Assembly: GCA_037044905.1 (NCBI GenBank)
Contig: JBAOKB010000144.1
Span: 806,001 to 870,000, forward strand
DNA from: Hortaea werneckii
Lineage: Eukaryota; Ascomycota; Dothideomycetes; Mycosphaerellales; Teratosphaeriaceae
Length of the DNA stretch: 64,000 bases
Direction of reading: 5' to 3'
Shown: piece after piece, positions 1 through 11,075 of the stretch
Layout of the letters: each line of letters opens with the position of its first letter
Position numbering within the stretch: the first letter of the stretch is position 1
The notes under the pieces: generated by a model
Databases searched by the model: none
What the model saw: the letters and a program-made list of their open reading frames with translations, nothing else
Told to the model about the DNA's origin: nothing
Position numbers and translations under genes: made by a program

Positions 1-675
1 AAGCCCTGAAGCATACTGCGAGCTGTAATGAGAGTGCCACCATGAGGTGCCATACAAGTCCTGACTCAAGGTCAGTATCTAGATCAAATCCAAATCGCAA
101 CGAGGCCATTGTTTGCTCATACAGCTTGGAATCGATATGTGAAGCTCGCACCGGGAGCGATAGGGCACTGATCATAGCCCGGAACCCCATCCATCCACAT
201 TGAGCTTTTCTGCAAGATACCATGCCAGTGAAGCGAGGTCCCTTCGCCCTCTATGTTGTTGGTAACCTTGACTTCGATGATGTCGCCCCAATTCGCCTCG
301 ATAGTAGGTCCGGGAAATTCGCCATTGGCCAGCAAACAGTCAATCTCCACGCCATCGGGAGAGCATTTCTGTTTCGCTACCGACCAATCATAGTATCGTG
401 TCACTCCAGTGTTTGGGGTCCAGTCGTAGTAGTTCGTGTCGTTTGCATGGTGATTACCCCAAGGAAAGCCATGGGACCTTGGGCCATTCAGAAAATCTGG
501 AAAATGAGGTTGTTGGGGAGTTCCAAGTATCGAAAGCGCTGGCCTAATGTTAGCGGTCGTTGGGAAAACGACAAAGGAATGTGTAAAGCATACTGTTATT
601 CACAGCTCCATTGACGAAGCCAAAGATATCACGAGCGGCAAGCGCTGCTGACGGCGCGGGCGCGGGAGCTTGCAT
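1..675 (-). CDS. Laccase-like multicopper oxidase, 5' part (runs off left edge)
   Basis: Extracellular copper oxidase of the ascomycete laccase type, which oxidises phenols and similar substrates with O2. Three exons are visible: 594-675, 123-538 and 1-60, separated by GT-AG introns 539-593 and 61-122 that keep frame. The first cupredoxin domain is clear: GPTIEANWGD, then the copper-ligand motif HWHG, the block GVPGYDQCPIAPG, and WHSHYSSQYASGL in the last visible exon. These supply the first and second of the four histidine segments; the rest lies beyond the window. The ATG at 675 follows an in-frame stop, but no signal peptide is evident, so an upstream exon carrying it is possible (an ATG lies near 850). 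No frame break is seen. The family is certain; substrate and role (pigment, lignin, iron) are not. Confidence 0.85.
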
Positions 676-2168
676 CGCAAGCAGTGATCAAAAGGTATCA
701 ATGCAATGGATTGGGCAGCAGAGCGACGTAGAGGGACTAGGTGGCAATGCAGAAAGCAGGCGAGCTCATACTTGACCCAGAACAGCAGAAGGAGAGACGA
801 TGATTTGAGGTCAAGGGCGAAGTCACAACTACCTTAACAGAATTAGCAGCCATGTAGAGTAGAGCCTGATCCCTGAACGATCAAGATAGATCTCCCAACC
901 GACTTATTTTGATGTGCCAGTTGGTGATGCTTTCAGAGACAATGATGCCGTCGTCCCGGCCGTCGGGTCACCATTGGTCGCGTCGCGAACCTTGATCGAC
1001 TACGGGGTAGAGCTCCACACGATGAGACGGCTAGCGTGGAAACATCTCACCTATGTTGGCGGTGGCTTCTTTAAAGAGGTCGGACTCAAAGTCAGACACA
1101 CGTCATCATTTGTCGGAGACTGTGAGAAGCTCCAGTCTCAAATGGAATCGGTGAAAGCGCACTGCCACAGCTCAATGTCTGGATGGATAAGTCTTCGGAT
1201 TTGGGTCAAGATGAATGGCTCTGGAGTCGAATCCGGGATTGCAGTCTAAAGATCCATAGCAGAGCCATATGCTATCGCTTCTACTCGGAAGCCTATCTTA
1301 TTAGGTGGCACCGTATCGGCATCATCTTCCGTGTGATGAGACGTTCCGCACATGGATACGTTGGAAGTTACGTACTCGTGGCAAGAAGTCAAGGTCGACG
1401 ACACGCGGACGACTCCGCAAACCCTATCAGTGCGGCTGCGGATTTTGGCTTTTCAATCGCCATGTTGCTGGGAGTGAGCTGATAGAAACGTCGGCGCTCT
1501 CCAGCACACTCATGGGGCTGCCGCCATGTGAAAAGAACGTGGAAATTGGGTGAGCAGCCATGGAAGCCGCTATTATGTGGAATAGGAATGGGCGAAAGTC
1601 GAGCGAAATGGGAGGAGGTCATCGCCAAGCTTTGGGTACGGCTTCGGGGCCTCGGCGGCCAGCCTTGCCAGGCTCGCCAGGCTGTGAGCACCTTCGTGCA
1701 ACGTCCACACCCCAAAGTCTTGAGCGAACTTTGCTTGCAAAGCGGGCGAAAGTCGCAAAGGCCCGTGAGCGGTTGTTAACAAGGCTGATGTCGCCGTCTA
1801 ACACAAAGCTCAATAATTATGTGAGAAACATCTGCATTCTTCTCTCCATAGAAAGACAGTAAGAAACACCGGCAGCAGCAAAGTATGCGAAATAAATAGA
1901 AGATGATCAAACTGGTGAACCTCAATGCTCGCCATTCTTACAGAGAACCTACTGAGCTTTGTACTTCTTTAGTTTTGAAGCAAGTTGCGACATAGGTACT
2001 GTCAAGCCTTTTGTAAACAAGGTCAACTTTCTCGGGTTTACTTGTGGCCTTCCGCACAAGCATACGCTGCCTGTGTTCGCTATTCATTGGAGCAAGCACT
2101 TTCCTCAACCACTGCAGACCAGCCACCTTGTTTCTTGCTATCCGAAAATGCCACGCAGAATTGCACAT
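676..2168. other. Intergenic, no recognisable gene
   Basis: About 1.5 kb. Several short open frames overlap on both strands (for example 914-1249 forward), but none shows a recognisable domain, signal peptide or splice-linked partner. I see no repeat or RNA gene here. Confidence 0.5.
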
Positions 2169-3314
2169 CTATATGGCAAAGAGCGCTTCGCTTTTCCACA
2201 GGTCCAGCATTGGGCAAATGGCCACCTGCAAATGGGCATGCTGAAATTCATACGCTTTTAACAAGCCATAGAATTGAACGCTTGCGGCGAGCACAACGGC
2301 AGTGTGGAACAGCTGATGAGAAGAAGCGAGGAAGTCAAACCTTCCCGGAAAAGCACGCTCGGGCATTTCAGTCTAATGTGTATCGTTAGCGAAGCCAAGA
2401 TGAGCTCTGAGAGTCGGGTATCTCACCAAGAATAATGAGACACCAAGGAGGTATATTGCACCTTGCAACAATACCCATTTGAGTCCTATCATGTCGTTCA
2501 AATGCTCCCAACCGTACATCTGCAAGCCAGTCCAGAGTGGCGTGAGCGCAGACGCAGCGAAAGAAACGAACATTGGAGCTCTGAAAGGGACTGTCCAGGA
2601 TTTCTGTGCCAGGGGTGAGAGGAAAAAGATGATCATTCCAGCAGCTATGCTCGACATCTAATTGCGGGTCAGTTGCTTTGATTGGCCACAAGCAAAGGTA
2701 GGAGCGTCATACCGTGACAAGATACAAGCGCATATGGTATGCTTCACAGGTGAACAGGTAGTAAATGGTTGGCATGCTAAAGTCCAGTCAACACTGCACT
2801 AAAGTAAAACATGTGCATATATCGCGAGAGTCGCTTACAAGCTTCCCCAGATCAAGCATGTAATGCCACTATAGTCCAACTGCTTGCATTTCTGCATCAC
2901 GGAGTCGGAGTGGCACATTAGGGTATGGTATGTCGCGCTCAGGGACATGCATGCCAGTCCGCCCACAAAGAATGCCGAGAAGGCTACGACATCTTCTCTT
3001 CTCGGGCTTGAATAGGTCGCGATTTGGCCGGTCAACACTAGCACACTCCTGCCGATTAGGTAGAGCAAAGGGAAAATAGGCAGCAAATGGCTGAATATGT
3101 TGCCGGATTCGTTGTGCCAGTATGTCAAGGAGCTGAGACACCCAGTAAGGCAATGGGTGATTGGTCGGTAGCCGGACCGAATGTATGGGTTTTGTTGCGC
3201 CCATCGAGGTAGTTGGTCAAAGTCCACGAGCACGGCTGCATCTTCAATGTGTGCCGTTCCATCGCCACTCGCGCTGACCTCTCCAGCTGGTTTCTTGTCC
3301 GGATTCTGACCCAT
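2169..3314 (-). CDS. PAQR / haemolysin III family membrane receptor (Izh-like)
   Basis: Seven-transmembrane protein of the adiponectin-receptor/HlyIII family. Fungal members (yeast IZH genes) affect zinc and sterol homeostasis. Four exons join in frame: 2839-3314, 2713-2776, 2427-2657 and 2169-2372 (introns of 62, 55 and 54 bp), giving 324 residues. Exon 1 carries the family block SGYRPITHCLTGCLSSLTYWHNE, split here as SGYRPI, CLSSLTYWHNE and SGNIFSHLLP, then the SATYHT segment with its metal-site histidine. The last exon has PERAFPGRFDF followed by SSHQLFH, the second histidine motif. Start is the ATG at 3314; upstream in-frame sequence lacks another ATG. The gene is intact. Ligand and exact biological role cannot be told from sequence. 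Confidence 0.88.
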
Positions 3315-4393
3315 TTCTCTCCACTCGTGCGAGTACAATTGTCAACTTCCCCGAGGTCTCTTCATTTTGTGAAAGGCGACAAGAGATGGTCTGGGGAAAG
3401 ACCAGTGCACGGCGGATGCATCATTGGCAAAGACGTAAACCAAGATGACTGCTCGGCTTACGCCTGTTGACGTGACGCTCTAATGCTAAGTCTTCCGCCG
3501 CGGGCGCAGCGAATGCTTCTTTCGCGCTGCGCTTGCGTGATGAATCGCGTTGGGTTCCTCGGCACAGCAACTGAAAGCTTGACGGAGACTTTCCCCGGGG
3601 GAAGTTCGTTTGGTGCGCGAGAGGTGACACGTTGACACCATGGTCTTGATGAAGCAGACATTGTCCAGGACGGCGCTATCCATCAGATTTCACTGCACCG
3701 TAAAGAACCGACTGAGCCTTGCTATCGAAATCGCAATGCCGTCGTAAAGGAGTGTCCGAGTGATGAGATGGTCAATCTCGAGCTGACAAACGGCCAGCGC
3801 CTCGGTGCCGACATGTGTTATGGCACAGGTGCAAGTCTTCTTGCTTCTCCTTTCAAATGACATACTACATTCACCCATCTTCCACACTATCAGTTGACAC
3901 ATTTCAGAAGTATTAAAAATCACGAGACTCAAACTGGGACACGATAGAGCTTGATGTCTTCGGGGTCTCCAGTCTCACCTGAACCATCATGCCGATTCGC
4001 GGCCGTTTCTCGCCTTATCGCATTGGCCTATCTAGAAATGCTGGCACCAGACCCGAGCACGACAGTCAAAAACCCGGGTCATTCACAAGTACCTGCCTGA
4101 TAGGGCATTCACCTGCAGAGATCGCACATGCGTAGCAAATGGCACTATCTCAACCAGTTGATCTGTTTGCTTGTCATCGTCGTCAATCTGCTTACATTAC
4201 GTATCTCACATGCTATGACTTGGAGCATGTTCTTGGGGGTAGACGACCAAGCGCGTCTGTTCGAGGCGATAGGCATGCCGGTCCCATTCACAATTTAATA
4301 ATCTGCCCTTCTTTTTCGGACGTCTTTCCTGGGTTTTCAGTTTCATCCTTTTACCCCTCGTCTTATCCTGCACACCAGCTTCTGCGCGGAATC
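3315..4393. other. Intergenic; 5' region of the urea permease
   Basis: About 1.1 kb between the PAQR gene (reading left) and the urea permease (reading right). No convincing coding sequence. The right half holds several GATA-factor core sites, described separately. Confidence 0.6.
4014..4367. promoter_or_regulatory. Cluster of GATA-factor core sites upstream of urea permease
   Basis: Within 380 bp before the start codon I see CTTATC at 4014-4019, CTATCT at 4028-4033, GATAGG at 4099-4104 and 4269-4274, and CTTATC at 4362-4367. Two match the full GATAAG consensus on the reverse strand. Fungal DUR3 genes are known targets of AreA-type GATA activators under nitrogen limitation, so these are plausible binding sites; no binding evidence is available. 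Confidence 0.45.
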
Positions 4394-6740
4394 ATGTCTA
4401 CAGGCGCAGCGACCGTCCTCCCCCAAGGAGCTGGATATGGCGTAGTTGTAGGCGTCGGATTCTTCTTTGCGTTTGTGATGATGGGCATTTCCTGGCTACA
4501 GAACAGATTCACCCAGTTCAGCACCAAGAGCTCCGAAGAATTCAACACTGCTTCGAGAAGCATCAAACCCGGTCTAATAGCATCTGGAATCGTCTCGGCC
4601 TGGACATGGGCCGCGACTCTTCTGCAAAGCTCGACTGTGGCGTATCAATACGGGGTAGCAGGACCGTTCTGGTACGCGGCTGGCGCCACCGTCCAAATCT
4701 TGATGTTCTCCATTCTGGCTTGCAAGACCAAGATGAATGCTCCGCGATGCCACACCTATCTGGAAATCATCTACGCTAGGTACGGCAGATCAGCTCACTT
4801 GGTAAGCACCTCTACACCGCATCACAAGGCACCATCACAATGAACTCACAATCATTGGGTTAGGTCTTCATGTTTTTTGCCTTCGTGACGAAGTAAGTCC
4901 TACCGAACGCATCTTTATCTTGAACAGTGCTAATATATTTACGTTGGCAGCATTCTCGTCGGATCGCAGCTGCTGTTGGGCGGTAGTGCGGTAGTAACGA
5001 GTCTAACCGGGATGAACGTCTATGCTGCCATCTTCCTCATACGTGCGTCCTACATCGACAGCTTTTCCTAGCTTGATCACTGATCGAAGAACAGCACTCG
5101 GTGTTTGCGTCTACGTCATCCTTGGAGGCCTCCGAGCCACTTTTCTGTGCGATTACAGCCACACTCTGGTCCTTATGGTCATCATCTTATACTTAATGTT
5201 CACTGCGTACACGACCAGCGATCTCATCGGAAGCCCTTCCAGAATGTACGACCTACTACAACAAGCAGCGGTCCAGCGCCCGGTCTCTGGAAATAAGGAC
5301 GGTTCGTACACGACGCTCAAAAGTGACTATGGTCTTATTTTTGGTGTAATTCAACTGTGCTCCGGTTCAGGGACCGTCTTCCTTGATCAGGCTTACTGGC
5401 AGCGTGCTATTGCTTCGCGTCCTACGACGGCAGTGAGGGCGTATATCCTAGGAGGCCTGGCATGGTTTGCGATCCCCTTCGGATTTTCCACTACTTTGGG
5501 AATTGCAGCGGTTGCATTGACCAATAACCCTCACTTCCCAACTTATCCGAATGTCCCGTCTTCGGCGGAGATCTCTTCTGGGCTGGCGGCAGCGTACGCG
5601 GCAAGTGCACTTCTAGGCCAGTCTGGAGCCTTGGCTCTGCTCATTGTTCTCTTCATGGCGGTCACATCATGTGCCAGCGCGGAGCTGATCGCAGTCTCTA
5701 GTTTGCTGACGTTTGATGTGTACAAGGCTTACATGAAACCTACGGCTTCACCTGGCAGCCTGATTTTTGTCAGCCACGTTTGCATCGGCATATTTGGGTT
5801 GGTCATGGCTATCTTTGCGTGTATTTGGAACGCTGCCGGCATTGATCTTGGGTGGCTTTTCCTTGTGATGGGCTTGCTCATTGGAGGCGCAGTCTTTCCT
5901 GCCGCCTTTAGTATTACCTGGGCTGGGCAGTCTCGGGCGGGCGCCATCGCAGGCTGCATTTGTGGCCTTGCTGCTGGTATAATTGCTTGGCTAGTCACGG
6001 CTCAGCAATATTTTGGGGAGATCACTGTCTCAAGCACCGGACGCGAGTACGCAACCTTGGCTGGTAACCTTGCGGCTATCATGACTGGCTTGATTGTCAC
6101 TGTCACTGTTTCGCTGTGCAAGCCCCAAAATTTCGATTGGAGCATCACCAGAGAAATCAACGCAAGGCATCCCAAGACCATCGTTTCTGAACAGGAAGCG
6201 TCAGGACCGAAGGAAGCTGCCGAGGAAAGCAAGACTGCGGCAAGACTGCCGATGTCTACACCAAAGGCCGTTGAAGATCAAGGAAAAGAGGGGACAGAAG
6301 CCTCCATTGAACTACCTTCAAAGGAGGACATGCGGACTTCATTACCGACAGATGAAGACGTGAAAGCGGATGTTGATCTCGAAGAGCATCCAACAAAGCT
6401 CAAGAGAGCCTTTGTCACTGCATGTGTCGCTGCATTCGTCCTCACTTTCATCATGGACTTTCTGGTAAGTTTGATTGAGCCACCCATGTTTGAAAAGGTG
6501 ACTAAGTCCCCTCGCAGGTCCCGATACCAATGTTTCTGTCGCATTACGTCTTCAGCAAAGAATTCTTTGTAAGTCTGCTCGAGTGCTGTCTTGGGGGCTC
6601 CTCTAACAACTGCGCAGACTGCGTGGGTGGTGATTTCGTTCCTCTGGGTCTTCGCATCAACGGGAATCAGCGTCGTTCTCCCTGTTGTTGAGACTATGGG
6701 ATTCCTCAAGAAATTCGCAAGGGTTCTGTTCGAACGGTGA
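4394..6740 (+). CDS. DUR3: Urea permease, DUR3-type sodium:solute symporter family
   Basis: Plasma-membrane high-affinity urea transporter (SSS family), feeding urea to urease or urea amidolyase. Six exons: 4394-4801, 4864-4892, 4951-5042, 5095-6464, 6518-6568 and 6618-6740. All introns are GT-AG, 49-62 bp, phase-consistent; total 690 residues. Landmarks are the N-terminal segment ending FTQFSTKSSEEFNTASRSIKPGL, seen as FNTASRSIKPGLIASGIVSAWTW in the frame, then SGTVFLDQAYWQRAIA and repeated Gly-rich membrane helices. A hydrophilic loop of roughly 90 residues (about 6140-6400) precedes the last two helices. The GATA sites upstream fit nitrogen control. No frame break. Fungi often hold several DUR3 paralogues, and some carry polyamines, so urea is the likely but not only possible substrate. 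Confidence 0.9.
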
Positions 6741-6857
6741 ACCGGGAAGAAGAACTTCGCTGTGTGTTATAGTGGGCCGAACTTGCAGGATAACGGAGCT
6801 TGACCCAAACTCGAGCATGCCTATTGTTCCGAGGAGAGACTAAATCGGGCCTCCGCT
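6741..6857. other. 3' flank of urea permease
   Basis: Short spacer between the urea permease stop and the small reverse open frame; nothing recognised. Confidence 0.4.
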
Positions 6858-7172
6858 TCACCACGAGGCAAATGAGAGGTCCTCGAAGATAACGAAGTAG
6901 TCGTGCCTGAGCACCCAAGCCCCCGAGATCTCAGGAATCTTTTGTGCATTCATATACGCAGCCGGGTCGCCCAATCCGCCTGAACTTTCGATCGGGATCG
7001 AAGCGTAGCCTTGATTAGAATATGTATTAGAGCTAGATTGCTGTTTCGATGATTGGATAGCATTGCGAGAAGCATCATCCTGATCGCCTTCAATGGCCCG
7101 CCAAATGATCGCATTAACGCATGCGGTGCTCAGGGTTGAGAAGTACGCTGCAGGCGTCTCGGGTTCATGCAT
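6858..7172 (-). CDS. Possible small hypothetical protein
   Basis: A 104-residue reverse-strand frame from the first ATG at 7172. The composition looks protein-like: a Ser/Gln-rich middle (SSKQQSSSN) and a hydrophobic, aromatic C-terminal stretch (ISGAWVLRHDYFVIFEDL). I recognise no family. The frame is open 90 bases further upstream without an ATG, so a 5' exon could exist. It lies alone between a permease and a regulator. It may be chance or a relic. Confidence 0.2.
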   Translation of the reverse strand: MHEPETPAAYFSTLSTACVNAIIWRAIEGDQDDASRNAIQSSKQQSSSNTYSNQGYASIPIESSGGLGDPAAYMNAQKIPEISGAWVLRHDYFVIFEDLSFASW

Positions 7173-8011
7173 CAACGCACATATGCCGGGTCGTCGATCA
7201 TGACCGGTTTCGATCAATTGTCGTAGGCCAAGCCAAAGAGGGCACCAGTTGCAAGGTTGCAAACACTGCTATCTTATAAGCGCTTGTCAAGGAGTAGTAA
7301 AATGAGCCACGCGTAGAATGTATGGGGACATTGCACTTTGCTGGGGCTACCTTTCTACTTTCCGCGGGCAATCAAACTAGAAGCCACTATTCGGCTTCGC
7401 GCGTCTCACGAATGGTGTGTGTTCGGCTGCACAGTCAGTCGGGTTTGCTGGAATGTCCATAGACGTCTGGAGTGAAAGAGCCGTCAGGGAGCGTCCATGA
7501 CGCGAATCTCTGTGATTGTTGACGGGTTGGTGTACGCGTGAGAAGAGCGAAGGACGTTACCTAGGTATGATGCGTGGTGGTGCAGTGGTGAGGAATCCCA
7601 ATTGGGGAGGGCGGGAATTTCCCGATATCGGATGGACTGCCGGTACCAGTTATTTGATATTTTATTATCTGGGCGTCTACTGGCTCTAAAGCCAGCGGCT
7701 ATACCGTATCGAGCGCTTCCAGCAGACGCAAGCGAAACTTTGCCAACTTCGCTTGAGCCGGGGAGATGGAGTGCTCGTCTCATACCGCGTGCGAAGTACC
7801 CGACTTATGACAACATTGGGTGATCTGCACGCGTGGCACAGCAAACAGCCCTCTCGCGCGCCTCCCGTACCTCCTCCAGGCTTGACCTCTTGGCGGGCGT
7901 TGCATTGCACAAACTTCGCGCGAGGGCCGCCAGCCGACGGAGTCTGGTGTTCCCTCCGCCCATACAAAGACCCCGTTGCCATCAATACCGTCCAGTGTCG
8001 CGATTGAGGAG
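7173..8011. other. Intergenic; 5' region of Zn2Cys6 regulator
   Basis: About 840 bp without a supportable gene. Only short overlapping frames are present. Confidence 0.5.
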
Positions 8012-10482
8012 ATGGCGTCGGTCGCATCCAATATGAGCGAGCCGCCAGCAGACCAAGACACGAGCAGCGGCAATGGAGGCTTCTCGCCACGTAAACGAAG
8101 ACGAACAGCCAAAGCATGCGCGAACTGCCGGCGTCGGAAGATCAGATGTAGCGGCGGCGAACCATGCGAACCGTGTCGAATCGGCGACAATGGTTGGTAG
8201 CAGCTGTATTCCGCTGACCCATTTAGCCAGGACTAACAAGTGAATCAGTGTGCTTCTACGAAGAGGGTGGTCGCATGACTGCAACCGCTTATATTCAATC
8301 TTTGGAGCGCAAGCTTGGTGAGCTGGAAAACCTCTTGAAAGGCCAGCAGAAAGGTGCAGCACCCCTCCGATCACCGCATCAGAATGGAGGGACTCCATCA
8401 GAGCCGCCAAAGTCAGTGCCACGTTCAGAACCCCAGTCAGAGCCTAGATCTCCGGGAAGTGTCGCACCCACACTTCCATCTCCGACGGCGACTCTGCAGA
8501 GAGTCGACACTCAGGGCGGTGCGCCTGACCAATCTGCATCTGCCTCTCTTCCTCAACCAGATGAAGATATCATTGAGACCATGGTCGATGTCAATGAGAG
8601 AACTCGGCCCATGAATACGCCCGGGTCCGGGAATGGCACCAACGTATGGGATTCGCATCGTGGAAGCTTTGCCGGACTAAGCTTGCTCCGCCGAGTGCAC
8701 AATTTATGCAGATCAGTTTCTGGTTTAAACCAAAATGAACAGGCCAGCCCTGGGGATCCTTTCGAGGACGACCTCACTCACGCTTTCGACATTGCGCCAC
8801 CCGACGCGGACTCAACAATCTCATGGGAAGCTTTCGCCCTCTTGCCAAGCCGAGAGAAAATCGAACATGCGATCGACGTTGTAGTAAATCAAGCCTGCTG
8901 CAATCTCCAGTTCCTAGATCGCGAGGTGCTCACAAAAGTTGTTGACGATGTTTACGACGAGACAGAAGGAGAGGTAATGTCACATGCCCGCAAGCCTCTG
9001 GCATTACTGTACTCGGTGCTGGCTTTGAGCCGAAGATACGATGTGACAGTGCCGCCACCTGACAAAAAGGGCGAGCGGACTATCAATGGGCAAGCCACAC
9101 TCGCCGACCAGCACAAAAGTGTCAGGAAGCTAACAAACAGCAGTCTTCGCTATTTTCGCGCTAGTCGAGCATTGCTCGACCCAGCCAATTGTCAGGATGT
9201 CATGTCGCTACGTGCGCTATTGTGCATGATCCTTTACACTCAAGCATCGTCCATGATGTCGACTTGCTACTCATACATCTGCATGGCCGTAGCCGCCTCA
9301 CTGCAAATGGGCTTGTTCACGGAATCAGCAAGCAAGGATTTACCAGAAAGCGAGAAACACGTCCGAAGGAGAATTGCTGCCGTTCTGTACATGATGGACA
9401 CCTACGTGACGACAGCGCTTGGACTGCCACGAACGCTACGGGATATGGAGCCTGACCGAGCCTTGCCAACACTTACGCCTCCAACAAGCATCCACGATCC
9501 GATGTTTGGCACGTATGCGCATTCTAGGCTTATTCAGATTCTGGCAGTCACTGTGGAGTCGAATCATCCCGTCACAAAGCCGATTGGACAGAAGAATGGT
9601 TTCTATGGGGTTGAGTACAGTAAGATTGTTGCTACTGAAGAGCAGCTGGAGCGCTGGTACAACCAATTGCTTGTTGCGCCCTCGGAGCAGCAAGCACAGC
9701 CTGGAGGTGACGACTCGAAGCTGATCCGGTAAGTAAAGCGATCATCGAAGAAATCTTCATCAGGGGTAAAGTCAAAGCTGACAAACGCGCAACAGATCTC
9801 AGCTCATGCTTCGAATGTACTATGCCCATGTACAAATGGTGCTGTACCGGCCGTTTCTGCATCACGCGTTGAAAGACGTCCGCCGCTCTTCTCGTGTCTC
9901 TATGAAGGCTTACGCCTGCGGTTCGGCTTGCATCAAAGCATCGATGCAAGTGGTGTGGCTTGCTGAACGGATGGAGGCCAGCGATCTCTTCAATGCTGCG
10001 CATTGGTTTGTCACGCTCATCGTGGCTTTCACCGCAGCATGCCTTGTTCTGTTTGTCACAAGCAATCAGGGTGATCCGACTGTCGACGAAACCGCCGAGG
10101 CGGTGCGCAGAATACGCGATCTCTGCTCCGCGCCACGCCCAACATAACACTTCCATGCGACGGTGTCTACATTTCCTAGAGGTACGCGAAGCATCTGGAC
10201 TGGGGATGGAAGCAGCAGAAGAAGCCGCTGCGGAAGTCTTGACATCACTGGGAGTGGCGCGCTGACTTGCATGTGCAGTCTCTGCCTCAAGGCCCGCCAC
10301 CGGCCGGTCCGTCTTTCGAGCCTTGGAATGCTTTCAACGAGAATCTCACCAATTTTGCGGAGGCCTTTCGATCAAGCGAGGACTCGCCACACCAGACTTT
10401 GCAGGGCGAAGCTGGCGATGATGAGGTGCTGCAGGCGCACAACTTGCCGCAGCTGAGGAGCTTCTTGAACACACGAATGTAA
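8012..10482 (+). CDS. Zn2Cys6 fungal-specific transcription factor; C-terminus frame unclear
   Basis: Nuclear DNA-binding regulator. Exon 1 (8012-8192) and exon 2 (8249-9728) join across a GTTGGT donor to complete the binuclear cluster C-x2-C-x6-C-x5-C-x2-C-x6-C, starting CANCRRRKIRC; no other donor restores the sixth Cys. A linker and short coiled coil (YIQSLERKLGELENLL) follow, then a Ser/Pro-rich stretch and the fungal-specific regulatory domain, with SYICMAVAASLQMGLFTE and RRRIAAVLYMMDTYVTTALG. Exon 3 starts at 9796. The frame then stops at 10147, but protein-like sequence continues in a second frame (SMRRCLHFLE) and a third, which ends at 10482 with a 70-residue acidic tail. Either one or two base errors or an unrecognised intron separates these. 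Target genes are unknown; no obvious cluster surrounds it. Confidence 0.8.
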
Positions 10483-11075
10483 AGCATATAGACCCAGTTG
10501 CAATATAACAGCAGGCGAAAACACGGTTAGAGCTTCTGACCGGACTAAACGCATCAGTCAAAGGTGAACCTCCTTTGGTGCCGCATGTGTATTGTCATTA
10601 TAGCGAGAGATTGCCCGCAACCTAATGGTTGCTGTTGTTAAGAGAAGCGTAACGGTAGGCTGTGGACGATCTCGACTCTCGACGCCTCTCCAAAAATATC
10701 GCCAGGTCGCGAACACTTACGTGCGCCGCTAGCTGTTTCGAGAAAAGCGTTTGACCCGGGAGCACGGCAACGGTCGGCAAGCAGCGAGCCCTGCATCCCT
10801 TGTTTAACCTGTCAACCTGTCTTGCTATGTTCTCGTATTCACTACTACCCATCTCCAGTCCCGTTCTTTGCTTAGAACATTGATTGATTGTTTTCTATTA
10901 TATACTGTCGTTTCTGACATTTTATTCGCGACTTGATTGACGGGAACACATCGTCTTCTGGGCCTCCTAGGCCACAACGGATCATACCACCACAAGCACA
11001 CCATTGTCCTACATTCGTGCACCAACCCGCACGCGACGAGTACACCCTTGGCCTTTGCGCGACGTTGTCGAAGCC
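10483..11075. other. Intergenic; 5' region of GH16 gene
   Basis: Nearly 600 bp with no supported gene; presumably holds the promoter and leader of the following GH16 gene. Confidence 0.5.

Noticed and set aside
914..1249. 111-residue forward open frame
   Set aside because: No domain, no signal peptide, no splice-linked exon; overlapping frames of similar length on both strands suggest chance.
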